From assembly GCF_005281475.1 (NCBI RefSeq), contig NZ_CP040106.1:3996501-4060500 (forward strand): a DNA stretch of 64,000 nt, written 5' to 3'. A program made the position numbers and the translations under genes. This DNA is from Echinicola rosea (lineage in GTDB: Bacteria > Bacteroidota > Bacteroidia > Cytophagales > Cyclobacteriaceae). Shown here in pieces: positions 48,336 through 57,560 of the stretch (its first letter is position 1; each line of letters begins with the position of its first letter). Under the pieces are notes generated by a model, which did not search any database, had not been told where the DNA came from, and saw nothing but the letters and a program-made list of their open reading frames with translations.

Positions 48336-49202
48336 ATGAAATTAAACTCCTTACAGTTACAATTGCTCCACGCCGGCAAAGCTAGGCTCGACAACAGATG
48401 GAATTTTGACAATGTGATCAGCCCTTTTTATCGCCTATATCTAATCAAAGATGGTTCGGGTATAGTAAACCATTCCAATGAAGTATTCAACCTCAAACCT
48501 GGCCATCTATACCTTATTCCTAGCTTTACTTTTGGACGGTATTTTTGTGAATATTTCCAGGTCCAATATTACTTGGGGGTCGTCGAAGACATCGGAGACG
48601 CTGGTTCTGTCTTTGACCACTTTAACTTTAGCTATGAAGTACCTGCAGTACCTGCTGACGAGTTGATTTTCAAACGAATAATAGAAATCAATCCAGGCAG
48701 AAACTTGATCAATGATGACCCTAAGGTATATGACAGGTATCCTGAGCTTGAAAGTTTCAAAGTAAAAAACCAAGAAATGCCTCCTTCTAAATCCTTAGAA
48801 ACCCATGGCCTGCTACAACTCCTTTTGTCCCGGTTTATACGGCATACCAAAATATCTGAGCAGCCCTCTATTAGCGAAGGTAAAATCCAGGAATCTGCTA
48901 AATTCATCCGTAAAAACCTACACAGGGACCTTACCGTTCAGGAAGTCGCCGATGCAGTCAATTTAAGTACAGACTACTTTTCCAGTATCTTCCAAAAGAC
49001 CTTTGGTATTCGGCCATTGAAATATATACAATCCCGAAAAATAGAAAGGGCCCAAGTACTGCTGGCCACCACCAATGACCCCCTGCCCATAATCGCCGAG
49101 AAAACCGGATTTGAATATGTCAGCTATATGTCCAGATTATTCAAACAACAAACAGGAAAGAGTCCAGGCCAATATCGAAAAGACCTTTTGGGTAGGCAGT
49201 AA
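48336..49202 (+). CDS. AraC-family transcriptional regulator
   Basis: 288 residues. N-terminal cupin-like sensor domain (FYRLYLIKDGSGIVNHSNEVFNLKPGHLYLIP) and a C-terminal double helix-turn-helix (about 190-285; LTVQEVADAVNLSTDYFSSIFQKTFG, then FEYVSYMSRLFKQQTGKSPGQYR). Divergently transcribed from the DUF1553 operon with 110 bp between, so it most likely controls that operon and perhaps itself, responding to a sugar. No clear operator was found. Confidence 0.93.
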   Translation: MKLNSLQLQLLHAGKARLDNRWNFDNVISPFYRLYLIKDGSGIVNHSNEVFNLKPGHLYLIPSFTFGRYFCEYFQVQYYLGVVEDIGDAGSVFDHFNFSYEVPAVPADELIFKRIIEINPGRNLINDDPKVYDRYPELESFKVKNQEMPPSKSLETHGLLQLLLSRFIRHTKISEQPSISEGKIQESAKFIRKNLHRDLTVQEVADAVNLSTDYFSSIFQKTFGIRPLKYIQSRKIERAQVLLATTNDPLPIIAEKTGFEYVSYMSRLFKQQTGKSPGQYRKDLLGRQ

Positions 49203-49258
49203 AGGAAATTAATTCGGGATATTGCATTATGACAAGGTGTTAAAGCTGGGTATCCAGT

Positions 49259-50677
49259 TCAATTTTCAGGGTATTGTGTCCGGTATCTGTCCATCCGCTC
49301 CATCCCTTTTCCTTCATACTCCCTTTTTAGTTGCCATAAAGGACGCTCTAGTGAAAGCTCCCACTCGAAAAGCTCCTTGTATAGCTCACGCACCATATCG
49401 GGATGGTCATAGGCCAGGTTTTTCTCTTCTCTTTCATCTTGACGGATATTGTACAATTCCGCGGGACGGTCTGGAAAACGCAATAATTTCCAGTCTCCCT
49501 TTCGAATGGCCCCTCGATTCTCCTTTTTCCAGAATAATTTATCATGGGGCCTTTCAGCAATCTCCCCTGACAGATAAGGCAATAGATTCACTCCATCGCT
49601 TCCCTCCAACACCTCAGGATCTCCCCCCGCTGCTGCATAAAAGGTAGGCAAAAGATCCAATGTGGAAGTGGGAAATGAATAGGAGCTCCTCCCGGAAAGC
49701 CCCGCCGGGTACCTTACTAGACATGGAACCCGGATTCCCCCTTCCAAGTGATTGGCTTTAGTCCCGCTAAGGGGATAGTTATTGGCGGCACTGGCATCAG
49801 TAGGGCCACCATTATCATTGGTAAAGACCACTAGGGTATTTTCGTCCAGACCTAACTCTTTGAGCTGGTTCAGCACCTGTCCGCAAGCCCTATCCATTGC
49901 CAAGGTCATGGCAGCCATTTTTTTTCGTTTTCCTGAAAGCCCCTCTATCATGACCAAATCCTCTTCTTTGGCCTCCAGTGGTGTATGAACGGCATTAAAA
50001 GACAAGTAAAGAAAAAAAGGTTTGTCTCTATTATCACGGATAAAACGACAAGCTTCATCGGCAAATACATCTGTCAAGTACCGCTCCGGCTCTTTAAACT
50101 CCCCAAAGCCACGCTCTATTCGGTCTTCGGGTCGACTGGCTTTTTGGCCTTCATCCAAGGGCCAAAAACTTCTGGCGCCCCCACGAAACCCATAAAATTC
50201 ATCAAATCCGCGGTTCAATGGATGGAATTTATCTGCATTTCCCATGTGCCACTTCCCTATGACCATGGACCGGTAGCCCAATGGCCTGAGATGATCTGCA
50301 ATAGTATTTAAGCCTATGGGCAATCCCATTTCATCTCCAGTTAGTCCAGAATCACTCATAATCCCAGGGACATTATTTTCTTCAAAACCGAAGCGTTGCT
50401 GGTATTTACCTGTTAACAATCCAGCTCTAGAAGGGCCACAAACCGCAGCAGTAACATAAAATTGGTCGAGCTCAACGCTTTCATCTGCAAACTCATCCAG
50501 ATAGGGTGTTGGAAAGCCACTGTTTCCTTGGAAGCCAAAATCATAATACCCTGCATCATCGCTGAACAACAGCACGATATTGGGCTTTTTTTGTTGTCCA
50601 ACTACATTTGAGGCACTGCACAGTGCCGCCACCAGCACCAGAAATTTTCGGAAACAATTTATGGGTAGTATCATCAA
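49259..50677 (-). CDS. Formylglycine-dependent sulfatase (family S1)
   Basis: 472 residues; signal peptide about 1-27 (ends NVVGQ). Metal-binding DD (D40-D41 in LLFSDDAG) and sulfatase signature C80-G-P-S-R, whose Cys becomes formylglycine, then LLTGKYQQRFG and IGKWHMGN. Later ligands VVFTNDNGG and LEGGIRVP. Intact active-site set. Cotranscribed with the second GH117 (3-bp gap upstream), so it probably removes sulfate from galactose or anhydrogalactose units of agar/porphyran/carrageenan fragments. Subfamily cannot be assigned by eye. Confidence 0.93.
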   Translation of the reverse strand: MMILPINCFRKFLVLVAALCSASNVVGQQKKPNIVLLFSDDAGYYDFGFQGNSGFPTPYLDEFADESVELDQFYVTAAVCGPSRAGLLTGKYQQRFGFEENNVPGIMSDSGLTGDEMGLPIGLNTIADHLRPLGYRSMVIGKWHMGNADKFHPLNRGFDEFYGFRGGARSFWPLDEGQKASRPEDRIERGFGEFKEPERYLTDVFADEACRFIRDNRDKPFFLYLSFNAVHTPLEAKEEDLVMIEGLSGKRKKMAAMTLAMDRACGQVLNQLKELGLDENTLVVFTNDNGGPTDASAANNYPLSGTKANHLEGGIRVPCLVRYPAGLSGRSSYSFPTSTLDLLPTFYAAAGGDPEVLEGSDGVNLLPYLSGEIAERPHDKLFWKKENRGAIRKGDWKLLRFPDRPAELYNIRQDEREEKNLAYDHPDMVRELYKELFEWELSLERPLWQLKREYEGKGMERMDRYRTQYPEN

Positions 50678-50680
50678 CTT

Positions 50681-51943
50681 CTATTTATCACCTTTCCTTA
50701 CCCGTGCATTTTCTTCGGCAATTCTCTCTTGCTGTTTCGTGCTCAGACCATGTTGGTAATAAAATTCAGGCTTATAGTAGTAATTATGCTTTTTCATTTC
50801 CGGGTCATGGATATCCAAGCTCAGGTCGCAATCAAACCTTAGCAGGATAGCGTGATTATGCTCCCAATCGGTGGCATTTGTGATATGTGAAATGCCCCAA
50901 GTGATGCCTTTGCCATAATCCGTATCCGTAAAAGCATCTGGCATAAAAGGACCAGCGGCAGTCGGCATTAAATTGGTAATCGAAGCAATTTCAAAGTTCA
51001 CTCCATCTTCTGCATATTGAATGGTAAAATGCTCATTTCCATCTTTTATGACCAGAGCAGCGATGCCTTCTTTGAACGGAAAAAGTGTGGTCTCATGTCC
51101 ACTATTGATAACCGGATTCAATGGATGTTTTCTGAATGGACCAAGTGGGTGATCGGCTAAGGCCAGTCCTTGCATCCTTACCAAATTAGGATCACCATCA
51201 AAATCAGACTTGTAGTATAAGTAAATTTTACCATCATGCACAATAGGTTGTGGGTCGTGAATGGAAAACTGATCCCATTCTCCTTCTCCTCCATTGGGAA
51301 TGACGATTTCATTGTACGGCGTCCAAGGACCGTCAGGCGAGTCGGCATAGGAAACGGCCACTGGACAGTCATCTCCCCGCTTGCCACTTGCCTCCATAAA
51401 GCCTTGATAGTACAGGTAGTATTTTCCTTCCCATTCCAATATATCCGTAGTCGTCACTGAGCGCCATCCCACTTGTGGCTTAGGAGGTCTCGGCACTGCT
51501 ACGCCCTGTTCTTCCCAATGGACACCGTCCTTACTGGTAGCATACCAAATCTCCGAGAGGTCCCAATCTGACGACGGAATGGTGTCATTGGACTTTTCGG
51601 CACCCTGGGGAGGTACAGGTGTATTTCTGTATGTATACCAAACGTAATATTGGCCATTCGCAAAAATCACTTTAGAAGGATCCCTTCTTGAAATGGTCCC
51701 GTCGTGGCCGTTATAATCGAAGCCCTTTAATTCTGTATATTTAAACTGGCTGTACAGTTCATTGTCTTCTGGCCTGGGCGCGGGGTAGGCATCGTAATTT
51801 CTTTCCAACGCTGCACTGAGTTCGATATCCGGCTTTTCTTTAGGTAAGACAAATGGAAACGCTTTGGATGACTGCTCTTGGGCAAAGACATTCATGGTAA
51901 TTGTCAGCCCTCCTACTAGCGCCATGGTTAATTTTCTGTTCAT
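50681..51943 (-). CDS. GH117 glycoside hydrolase, second paralogue
   Basis: 420 residues with a Sec signal peptide (about 1-22, ends VFAQ), no lipobox, so soluble periplasmic. GH117 propeller: D88 (SRRDPS), D230 (IHDPQ) and H283-E284 (NSGHET) match the family's catalytic residues. It differs clearly from the copy at 38965-40161 in loops (PVPPQGAEKSNDTIPSS insertion) and has a longer C-terminal tail (PEFYYQHGLSTKQQERIAEENAR). Organisms with several GH117 genes use them on different galactan motifs. Its pairing with a sulfatase suggests action on sulfated fragments (inference). The CTAGACAAAAACTG motif lies 108 bp upstream. Confidence 0.92.
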   Translation of the reverse strand: MNRKLTMALVGGLTITMNVFAQEQSSKAFPFVLPKEKPDIELSAALERNYDAYPAPRPEDNELYSQFKYTELKGFDYNGHDGTISRRDPSKVIFANGQYYVWYTYRNTPVPPQGAEKSNDTIPSSDWDLSEIWYATSKDGVHWEEQGVAVPRPPKPQVGWRSVTTTDILEWEGKYYLYYQGFMEASGKRGDDCPVAVSYADSPDGPWTPYNEIVIPNGGEGEWDQFSIHDPQPIVHDGKIYLYYKSDFDGDPNLVRMQGLALADHPLGPFRKHPLNPVINSGHETTLFPFKEGIAALVIKDGNEHFTIQYAEDGVNFEIASITNLMPTAAGPFMPDAFTDTDYGKGITWGISHITNATDWEHNHAILLRFDCDLSLDIHDPEMKKHNYYYKPEFYYQHGLSTKQQERIAEENARVRKGDK

Positions 51944-52292
51944 CGTATTTTAAGGTTATTTCAAGTTATTTAAATCATTAAATAGCCGTCAGGCAATAAA
52001 TCTGTTCCCCTAAAATGATGGTAAATCCATAAACCACGGCAATACTCCTCCTAGACAAAAACTGTACAGTACAATAAAACCCTAAACATCCTTATTTAAA
52101 TTACTGGACAATTCTATAAATTTAAAACTTACTTACTAACAAAAAATTAATCCATATTCCGAATTGACCATTAAAATTTTAGAAAAATACAATAGTAAAG
52201 AGACATATGACCATCCAAAAAAAACATACCAGCTACTAGACTATTTCCAAAGCTGTCTAACTTACATCTGACAATCTACTAGATTAATTAAC
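51944..52292. other. Divergent control region between GH117 and the TPR-LuxR regulator
   Basis: 349 bp, strongly AT-rich, no gene. Contains CTAGACAAAAACTG (52051-52064), identical to the motif before the AHG operon, and a CTAGAC at 52235-52240. Presumably holds promoters for both directions. Confidence 0.6.
52051..52064 (-). promoter_or_regulatory. Shared motif CAGTTTTTGTCTAG upstream of the second GH117
   Basis: Identical 14-mer to 40341-40354 in the same orientation relative to the GH117 gene, 108 bp before its ATG. Confidence 0.45.
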
Positions 52293-53957
52293 ATGAACCC
52301 AATCCATTTAATCTCCAGTAAATTTCAAGATATACGGCCAATAAACCTTTTAATGGCCTTATTATCTTTGTTGGTACTCGCTGAACCAATCACTGCCAAG
52401 CAGTTTCCTCCTCAAGGGATTTATAAAAAAGGCCGGTGTATCGAAGGGGATAGTTTAAAAACCATTGATCCGGAAGCCTCCTTAAAGCTCTTCCAGCAAT
52501 GTAAATCCGACCTACTCCGTAAAGGCGACACCCTCGGCGCCATCGACATCATCAACCGTATCTCCAATATCCATGGAAACCACGCTCGCTATAAAATGGC
52601 TTACGATGGATACTGGGAAGCGCTCGACTTGGCGACGAAGGCCAACTTAGAATATGCCAGAGGAACCATCTACTATAAAATCGGCCAAACCTACGGGTAC
52701 TATAAAAAGATCAACAAATCACTCAATTACCTGAACATTGCCCTTGATATCAACAAGAAACTTATCGAGGCCGGTGAGATCCATAAAAATGAACTGATCA
52801 ACAACTACCTGGGAATGGTGGCCCTTTACCGACAAAACCAAATGCCCTTTGAGGCCAAAAAGTACTTGGACAGTTGCTTTCAGATACTGCCCCCTACCGT
52901 TACGCCTGTAGAATCCCCTTATATTTTCTTTGAAAAAGGCTATGTCCTGTCAGAAACCGGAGACCCCGAAAAAGCCATTTCCATATCGAAAGAAATCATA
53001 CCTTGGTTTCAAAAAAACACACCGAGCTATCTCGTGCTGGTATATGCTTATTTGGCAGACTATTACAAAGTACAAAAGGACTTTCAAGCAAGTGAAAATT
53101 ATTACTTGCAGTCCATAGAAACATCAGCCAAATACCATAGCCACATCGATTTCTCTTCCCTGGTACACAAAAAACTATCTGATCTATATGCACAAATAGG
53201 GGATTTCAAAAATGCCTATATCAGCTTGGGAGAAGCCAAAAGCTTGGATGATCAGTTTTTTGACAGCAGAAGCCCCAGCAATACCGGTTTGTTGGAAATA
53301 CAGGACCTCTTTCGCTTAGAAAAGGAAAAGCAGGAAGAACTCCTCCAGCAACAACGGCTCGAAACCTTGGAGCATAAAGACCGCGTGTCCTTTCTTCAAA
53401 AGGTGATATTGGCCATTATCATTGTATTTGGTGCATTTATCGGCGGAGTATATATCCGTAATCGAACCAAAAAATTCAAAGCTGAAAAAGAATACCTTAA
53501 GAAAAAGCAATCCTTGGATGTCCAAAAAGCCCAAGAGGTATTAGAAATCAAGAACAAGGAGCTTATCGCCAGTACGGTGCAATTGATCGAAAAGGATCAG
53601 CTGCTAATGGACATCAAGACACAGCTCAAGGAACTTAAAAAAGATGACCAAAAGACGCCTGTCAACACATTGATAAAAAATATCGACTTTCATTCTACCC
53701 GAAATTGGGATGAGTTCGAAAAGCGGTTTATCCAGATTAACACTGGATTCTATGAGCGATTGAAGGCCAAATTCCCAAAACTCAACCATAATGACCACAG
53801 ACTGTGCGCCTTGATCAAATTGAATATGTCAAGTAAGGAAATGGCAAGTTTACTGGCCATCTCTGTAGAGTCCGTGCACACGAATAGGTACCGCCTAAGA
53901 AAAAAACTACAACTGGATAGAAGTGTCAACCTGGAAGACTATATAGGGAATATATAA
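52293..53957 (+). CDS. Membrane-anchored TPR regulator with C-terminal LuxR-type HTH
   Basis: 554 residues. An N-terminal hydrophobic segment (about 17-36) is followed by tetratricopeptide-like repeats (about 60-350), one membrane helix (about 366-388, VILAIIIVFGAFIGGVYI), a coiled coil (about 390-455, rich in K/E/Q) and a C-terminal helix-turn-helix (about 495-550; HRLCALIKLNMSSKEMASLLAISVESVHTNRYRLRKKL). So periplasmic TPRs sense and a cytoplasmic HTH binds DNA across the membrane, a one-protein signalling arrangement known in Bacteroidota next to Sus-type genes. It is 390 bp upstream of susC, on the same strand, and divergent from GH117, and probably regulates one or both. Confidence 0.88.
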   Translation: MNPIHLISSKFQDIRPINLLMALLSLLVLAEPITAKQFPPQGIYKKGRCIEGDSLKTIDPEASLKLFQQCKSDLLRKGDTLGAIDIINRISNIHGNHARYKMAYDGYWEALDLATKANLEYARGTIYYKIGQTYGYYKKINKSLNYLNIALDINKKLIEAGEIHKNELINNYLGMVALYRQNQMPFEAKKYLDSCFQILPPTVTPVESPYIFFEKGYVLSETGDPEKAISISKEIIPWFQKNTPSYLVLVYAYLADYYKVQKDFQASENYYLQSIETSAKYHSHIDFSSLVHKKLSDLYAQIGDFKNAYISLGEAKSLDDQFFDSRSPSNTGLLEIQDLFRLEKEKQEELLQQQRLETLEHKDRVSFLQKVILAIIIVFGAFIGGVYIRNRTKKFKAEKEYLKKKQSLDVQKAQEVLEIKNKELIASTVQLIEKDQLLMDIKTQLKELKKDDQKTPVNTLIKNIDFHSTRNWDEFEKRFIQINTGFYERLKAKFPKLNHNDHRLCALIKLNMSSKEMASLLAISVESVHTNRYRLRKKLQLDRSVNLEDYIGNI

Positions 53958-54345
53958 ACCGCTATTCTGAGCATCACTTTCTTTTCACTTTATCGTCAGT
54001 TTCAATCATTTCACCTCTTGTCCATATGTTTCATATCCGATAACATTTGGACAATCTTCCTCATTTTTATTCTTTCGAAAAAACACACTAACACCATAAA
54101 AAAGGCTGTAACAAGCCATTACGCACTGTTTTCCATCGTTGTCTAGTTTATATCGAGGCACAATAATTGGTTTAAGGGCAGGAATTCAACTTTTTGCTAG
54201 GGTCAATTAAAGTTAATAACCCAAACCCTATTCTTATGCAAAACTATACATAGCCCTAAAGTGCCCGATCTACTCGGACACTTATTCCCACAGCACTACA
54301 AGTATTCACTTGTTAGATCTCATTTTTAACTTAAAGTTATACATT
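53958..54345. other. Upstream region of the second susCD operon
   Basis: 388 bp without a gene. TTGTCTAG at 54139-54146 and ACTTTTTGCTAGG at 54189-54201 resemble the motif found upstream of both GH117 genes, in the same orientation to the gene. The susC promoter is presumably here; no terminator for the regulator gene was recognised. Confidence 0.5.
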
Positions 54346-57300
54346 ATGAAACCCAGAATTTCAATTAAGCCCCAGCATTTATTGGGGGTGTTAATGATTT
54401 TGTCTGCCTTTTTCTGGTCTATGGCCGAGTCAATGGCACAAAATCCAACGATTACCGGTACCGTTATAGACGAAAACGGAGAGACCCTTCCAGGAGTAAA
54501 CATTCTATTGAAGGGAAGCAGCACGGGAACCATCACGGATATTGAAGGGAACTACACCATTGATGCCCCAGCAGAAGGAACATTGGTCTTCAGCTTTATA
54601 GGCTACCAAAGCCAAGAGATTTCTATCTCAGGAAGGTCAAAAATAGACATCACCCTATCTTCAGATCTTGAAAACCTCGACGAAGTGGTCGTCATTGGTT
54701 ATGGAACCCGATCCAAAGGGGAACTGACTGGTGCAGTGGCCACAGTGGACAAGGACTTTCTTGATCAGCAGCCAACGGGCAACGTCAGTAAAGCCCTCCA
54801 AGGTAGTACTTCGGGGATTACCGTGGTCAATTCCGCTACTCCTGGCGGCCAATCCGAAATCAGGATCCGTGGTATGGGAACGATCAACAACAATGGCCCC
54901 CTGTGGGTAGTGGACGGAGTGTACGGAGCCACTCCTCCCCCTCCAAATCAAATCGAATCCATTCAGGTGCTAAAAGACGCCGCATCCACGGCGATATACG
55001 GAGCAAGAGGTGCAAACGGGGTGATTTTGGTCACCACCAAATCCGGTAAGGCCGGTCAGCCAGCCCAAGTATCAGTCAGTATGCGTACCGGGTTCAATAA
55101 GCCCAATGCAAAATTCGATATTATGACCAATCCACAAGAACTTGGTGAACTTATGTGGATGGAACTGGAAAACGATGGGCTACCCACCTCCAATGTACAT
55201 TACGGAAGTGGTGATAATCCTGTTTTAAATGATTATCTATTTCCCAATGGCGGATCTTTCGGTGATCCTTCTACCAATATAGACTTATACGATAAGTTCA
55301 ATTATCCTATTACGGAATCCAATAAAGCCGGTACAGATTGGATGGATGTGGTTTACCAGGACGGTTCTATTCAAGATTTCAACCTATCCGTAACAGGAGG
55401 TGGTAAGAAGACAAACTATGCCTTCCAGGGAAACTATCTTAAGGAAAATGGTATATTCAAAAACACTTCCTACGAAAGGATTTCTTTACGGTCCAATGTA
55501 GATGCGGAAATAAATGACTGGCTAAAAATCGGTGAGCGTCTCGGCGTCATGTTCAGCCAAAACAAGGGTTACAACGGAAACAATGCCCATGAAAGCCTCT
55601 TAAATGAGCTATACACGATTAACCCAATATTACCGGTATATGATATAGCTGGAAACTATGCCGGCGGGGTAGTTGGTGGTAATGTATATGACGGGCCTAA
55701 TCCATTAGGTCTTCTTGAAAGGTCCGGCGACAGTAAAAACACCACTTATAATCTTACCGGAAACATCTATGCAGAGCTTAGCCCGATCAAAGACCTAAAG
55801 TTCAAGACACTTTTCGGGTACAATATCAACTTATCCCAAAATTTCAATCCAAGATTTCCGGATCCAGAAAACACCAACGGAACCGACGGTACCACGCTCA
55901 ATGAAGGAAGTGCTGTCAATATGGCTTGGAACTGGAGTAATACCTTAAGCTATACCAAGACCATCAACCAGGATCATAACATCGATCTTTTGGCAGGCAC
56001 AGAGGCTGTCAAAAGCAATTATAGAAATATATATGCCTCAAGACAGGATTATTTTAGCACAGACCTGAATTTCATGGTGTTGGACGCCGGGGCAAGTAAC
56101 CAATTAAATGGAGGAAATGCCTCTGCATGGTCGCTATTTTCCTATTTTGGAAGAGCCCACTATGACTTCAAGAAAAAGTATATCGCCGATGTGACCATCA
56201 GAAGGGACGGTTCTTCACGGTTTGGCGTAAACAATAGATTTGGAGTATTCCCTGCGGTTTCTCTCGGCTGGGTACTATCAGAAGAAAATTTCATGTCCGG
56301 AGTAGATGGATGGCTGGATTTCCTAAAACTCCGTACCAGCTGGGGACAATCTGGAAATGACCAAATCGGTAATTACAATAGCTATTCCATTTACAACAGC
56401 AACCCAGGCAACTCTTATTACGCCATAGGGGGAGGTGACAATACCATTGTGGTAGGTTACCAATCTGCAACTCGTGGTAATCCAAATGCCAAGTGGGAAA
56501 CTACCACCTCCACAAACATCGCCTTGGACGCTACATTTTTCGGAAATCTTGATGTAACCATGGATTTTTGGCAAAAAAACACCAAGGACATGTTATTTCC
56601 CATTGCCATCCCTCTTGTAGCTGGAAGCGCAACGCCACCCTCTGTAAATATCGGATCCATGTCCAACAAAGGAGTGGATATTACCTTGGATTATCGCGGA
56701 GAATTTTGTGCCAGCGGAGTGACCTATTCCCTATCAGGCAATTTCACCCATTATAAAAATGAGGTTACCAAACTTTCCAATAATGCCAATGAGTTTATCC
56801 AAGGGTTTCCAGTCAGACAATCTGTGTATACCCGAACAGAGCCAGGCAGGTCCTTTCCTGAATTTTATGGCTATGTAGTTGATGGTATCTTCCAGACCCA
56901 AGAAGAGGCCGATAACCATCCGACCAACGGCACCTACAATGCTCCTGGTAACCTTAAAATAAAAGATGTAAATGGAGATGGTGTCATCTCCCCTGAAGAC
57001 AGGACATATATTGGCAATCCACATCCGGACTTCACTACCGGTCTACGACTGGGCCTTGGATACAAGGGGTTTGATTTCGCTGCCACCCTATATGCTTCTG
57101 TTGGAAATGACATTGCCAACTATACCAGCAGATTTATCCGTTATGGCCTCTTCCAAGGCCCCAACAGCCCTGATAGGCTATATAAATCGTGGGGATCTCC
57201 CTATTTAGAGGATAATGCCGACGCTACCTTACCCAAGGCATCCAACAGCACTTCCTTTGAGCAAAATCCTTCTTCGGTATATATAGAAGACGGCTCCTAC

Positions 57301-57549
57301 CTTAGATTACAAAACCTCCAAATAGGGTACAACTTCCCAGATCATATTCTGGACCGACTAAAAATCAATAATCTTAGACTGTATTTCATGGGCTCAAACC
57401 TGTTTACCATCACTGGATACTCAGGTCTAAACCCAGAGATCCCTGCCAAAAGGGACAACGGCATCGCAAGGGAAATTGACCGAGGGGTAGATACCGGCGC
57501 ATGGCCTGTTTCCCGGCAGTTGATGTTCGGTCTTAATCTTAGTCTTTAA
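54346..57549 (+). CDS. SusC/RagA-family TonB-linked outer-membrane receptor
   Basis: 1067 residues from the ATG at 54346; a TTG 36 bp earlier is an artefact of frame length. Signal peptide about 1-32 (ends ESMAQ), CarboxypepD_reg domain (about 34-112; GTVIDENGETLPGVNILLKG), the SusC linker LDEVVVIGYGTRSKGELTGAV, plug with IRIRGMGTINNNGPLWVVDGV and IESIQVLKDAASTAIYGARGANGVILVTTK, then barrel to MFGLNLSL. Complete. Imports oligosaccharide with the SusD that starts 12 bp downstream. Context (GH117, sulfatases) points to agar-type oligosaccharide. Confidence 0.96.
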   Translation: MKPRISIKPQHLLGVLMILSAFFWSMAESMAQNPTITGTVIDENGETLPGVNILLKGSSTGTITDIEGNYTIDAPAEGTLVFSFIGYQSQEISISGRSKIDITLSSDLENLDEVVVIGYGTRSKGELTGAVATVDKDFLDQQPTGNVSKALQGSTSGITVVNSATPGGQSEIRIRGMGTINNNGPLWVVDGVYGATPPPPNQIESIQVLKDAASTAIYGARGANGVILVTTKSGKAGQPAQVSVSMRTGFNKPNAKFDIMTNPQELGELMWMELENDGLPTSNVHYGSGDNPVLNDYLFPNGGSFGDPSTNIDLYDKFNYPITESNKAGTDWMDVVYQDGSIQDFNLSVTGGGKKTNYAFQGNYLKENGIFKNTSYERISLRSNVDAEINDWLKIGERLGVMFSQNKGYNGNNAHESLLNELYTINPILPVYDIAGNYAGGVVGGNVYDGPNPLGLLERSGDSKNTTYNLTGNIYAELSPIKDLKFKTLFGYNINLSQNFNPRFPDPENTNGTDGTTLNEGSAVNMAWNWSNTLSYTKTINQDHNIDLLAGTEAVKSNYRNIYASRQDYFSTDLNFMVLDAGASNQLNGGNASAWSLFSYFGRAHYDFKKKYIADVTIRRDGSSRFGVNNRFGVFPAVSLGWVLSEENFMSGVDGWLDFLKLRTSWGQSGNDQIGNYNSYSIYNSNPGNSYYAIGGGDNTIVVGYQSATRGNPNAKWETTTSTNIALDATFFGNLDVTMDFWQKNTKDMLFPIAIPLVAGSATPPSVNIGSMSNKGVDITLDYRGEFCASGVTYSLSGNFTHYKNEVTKLSNNANEFIQGFPVRQSVYTRTEPGRSFPEFYGYVVDGIFQTQEEADNHPTNGTYNAPGNLKIKDVNGDGVISPEDRTYIGNPHPDFTTGLRLGLGYKGFDFAATLYASVGNDIANYTSRFIRYGLFQGPNSPDRLYKSWGSPYLEDNADATLPKASNSTSFEQNPSSVYIEDGSYLRLQNLQIGYNFPDHILDRLKINNLRLYFMGSNLFTITGYSGLNPEIPAKRDNGIAREIDRGVDTGAWPVSRQLMFGLNLSL

Positions 57550-57560
57550 CCCAAAATCAC

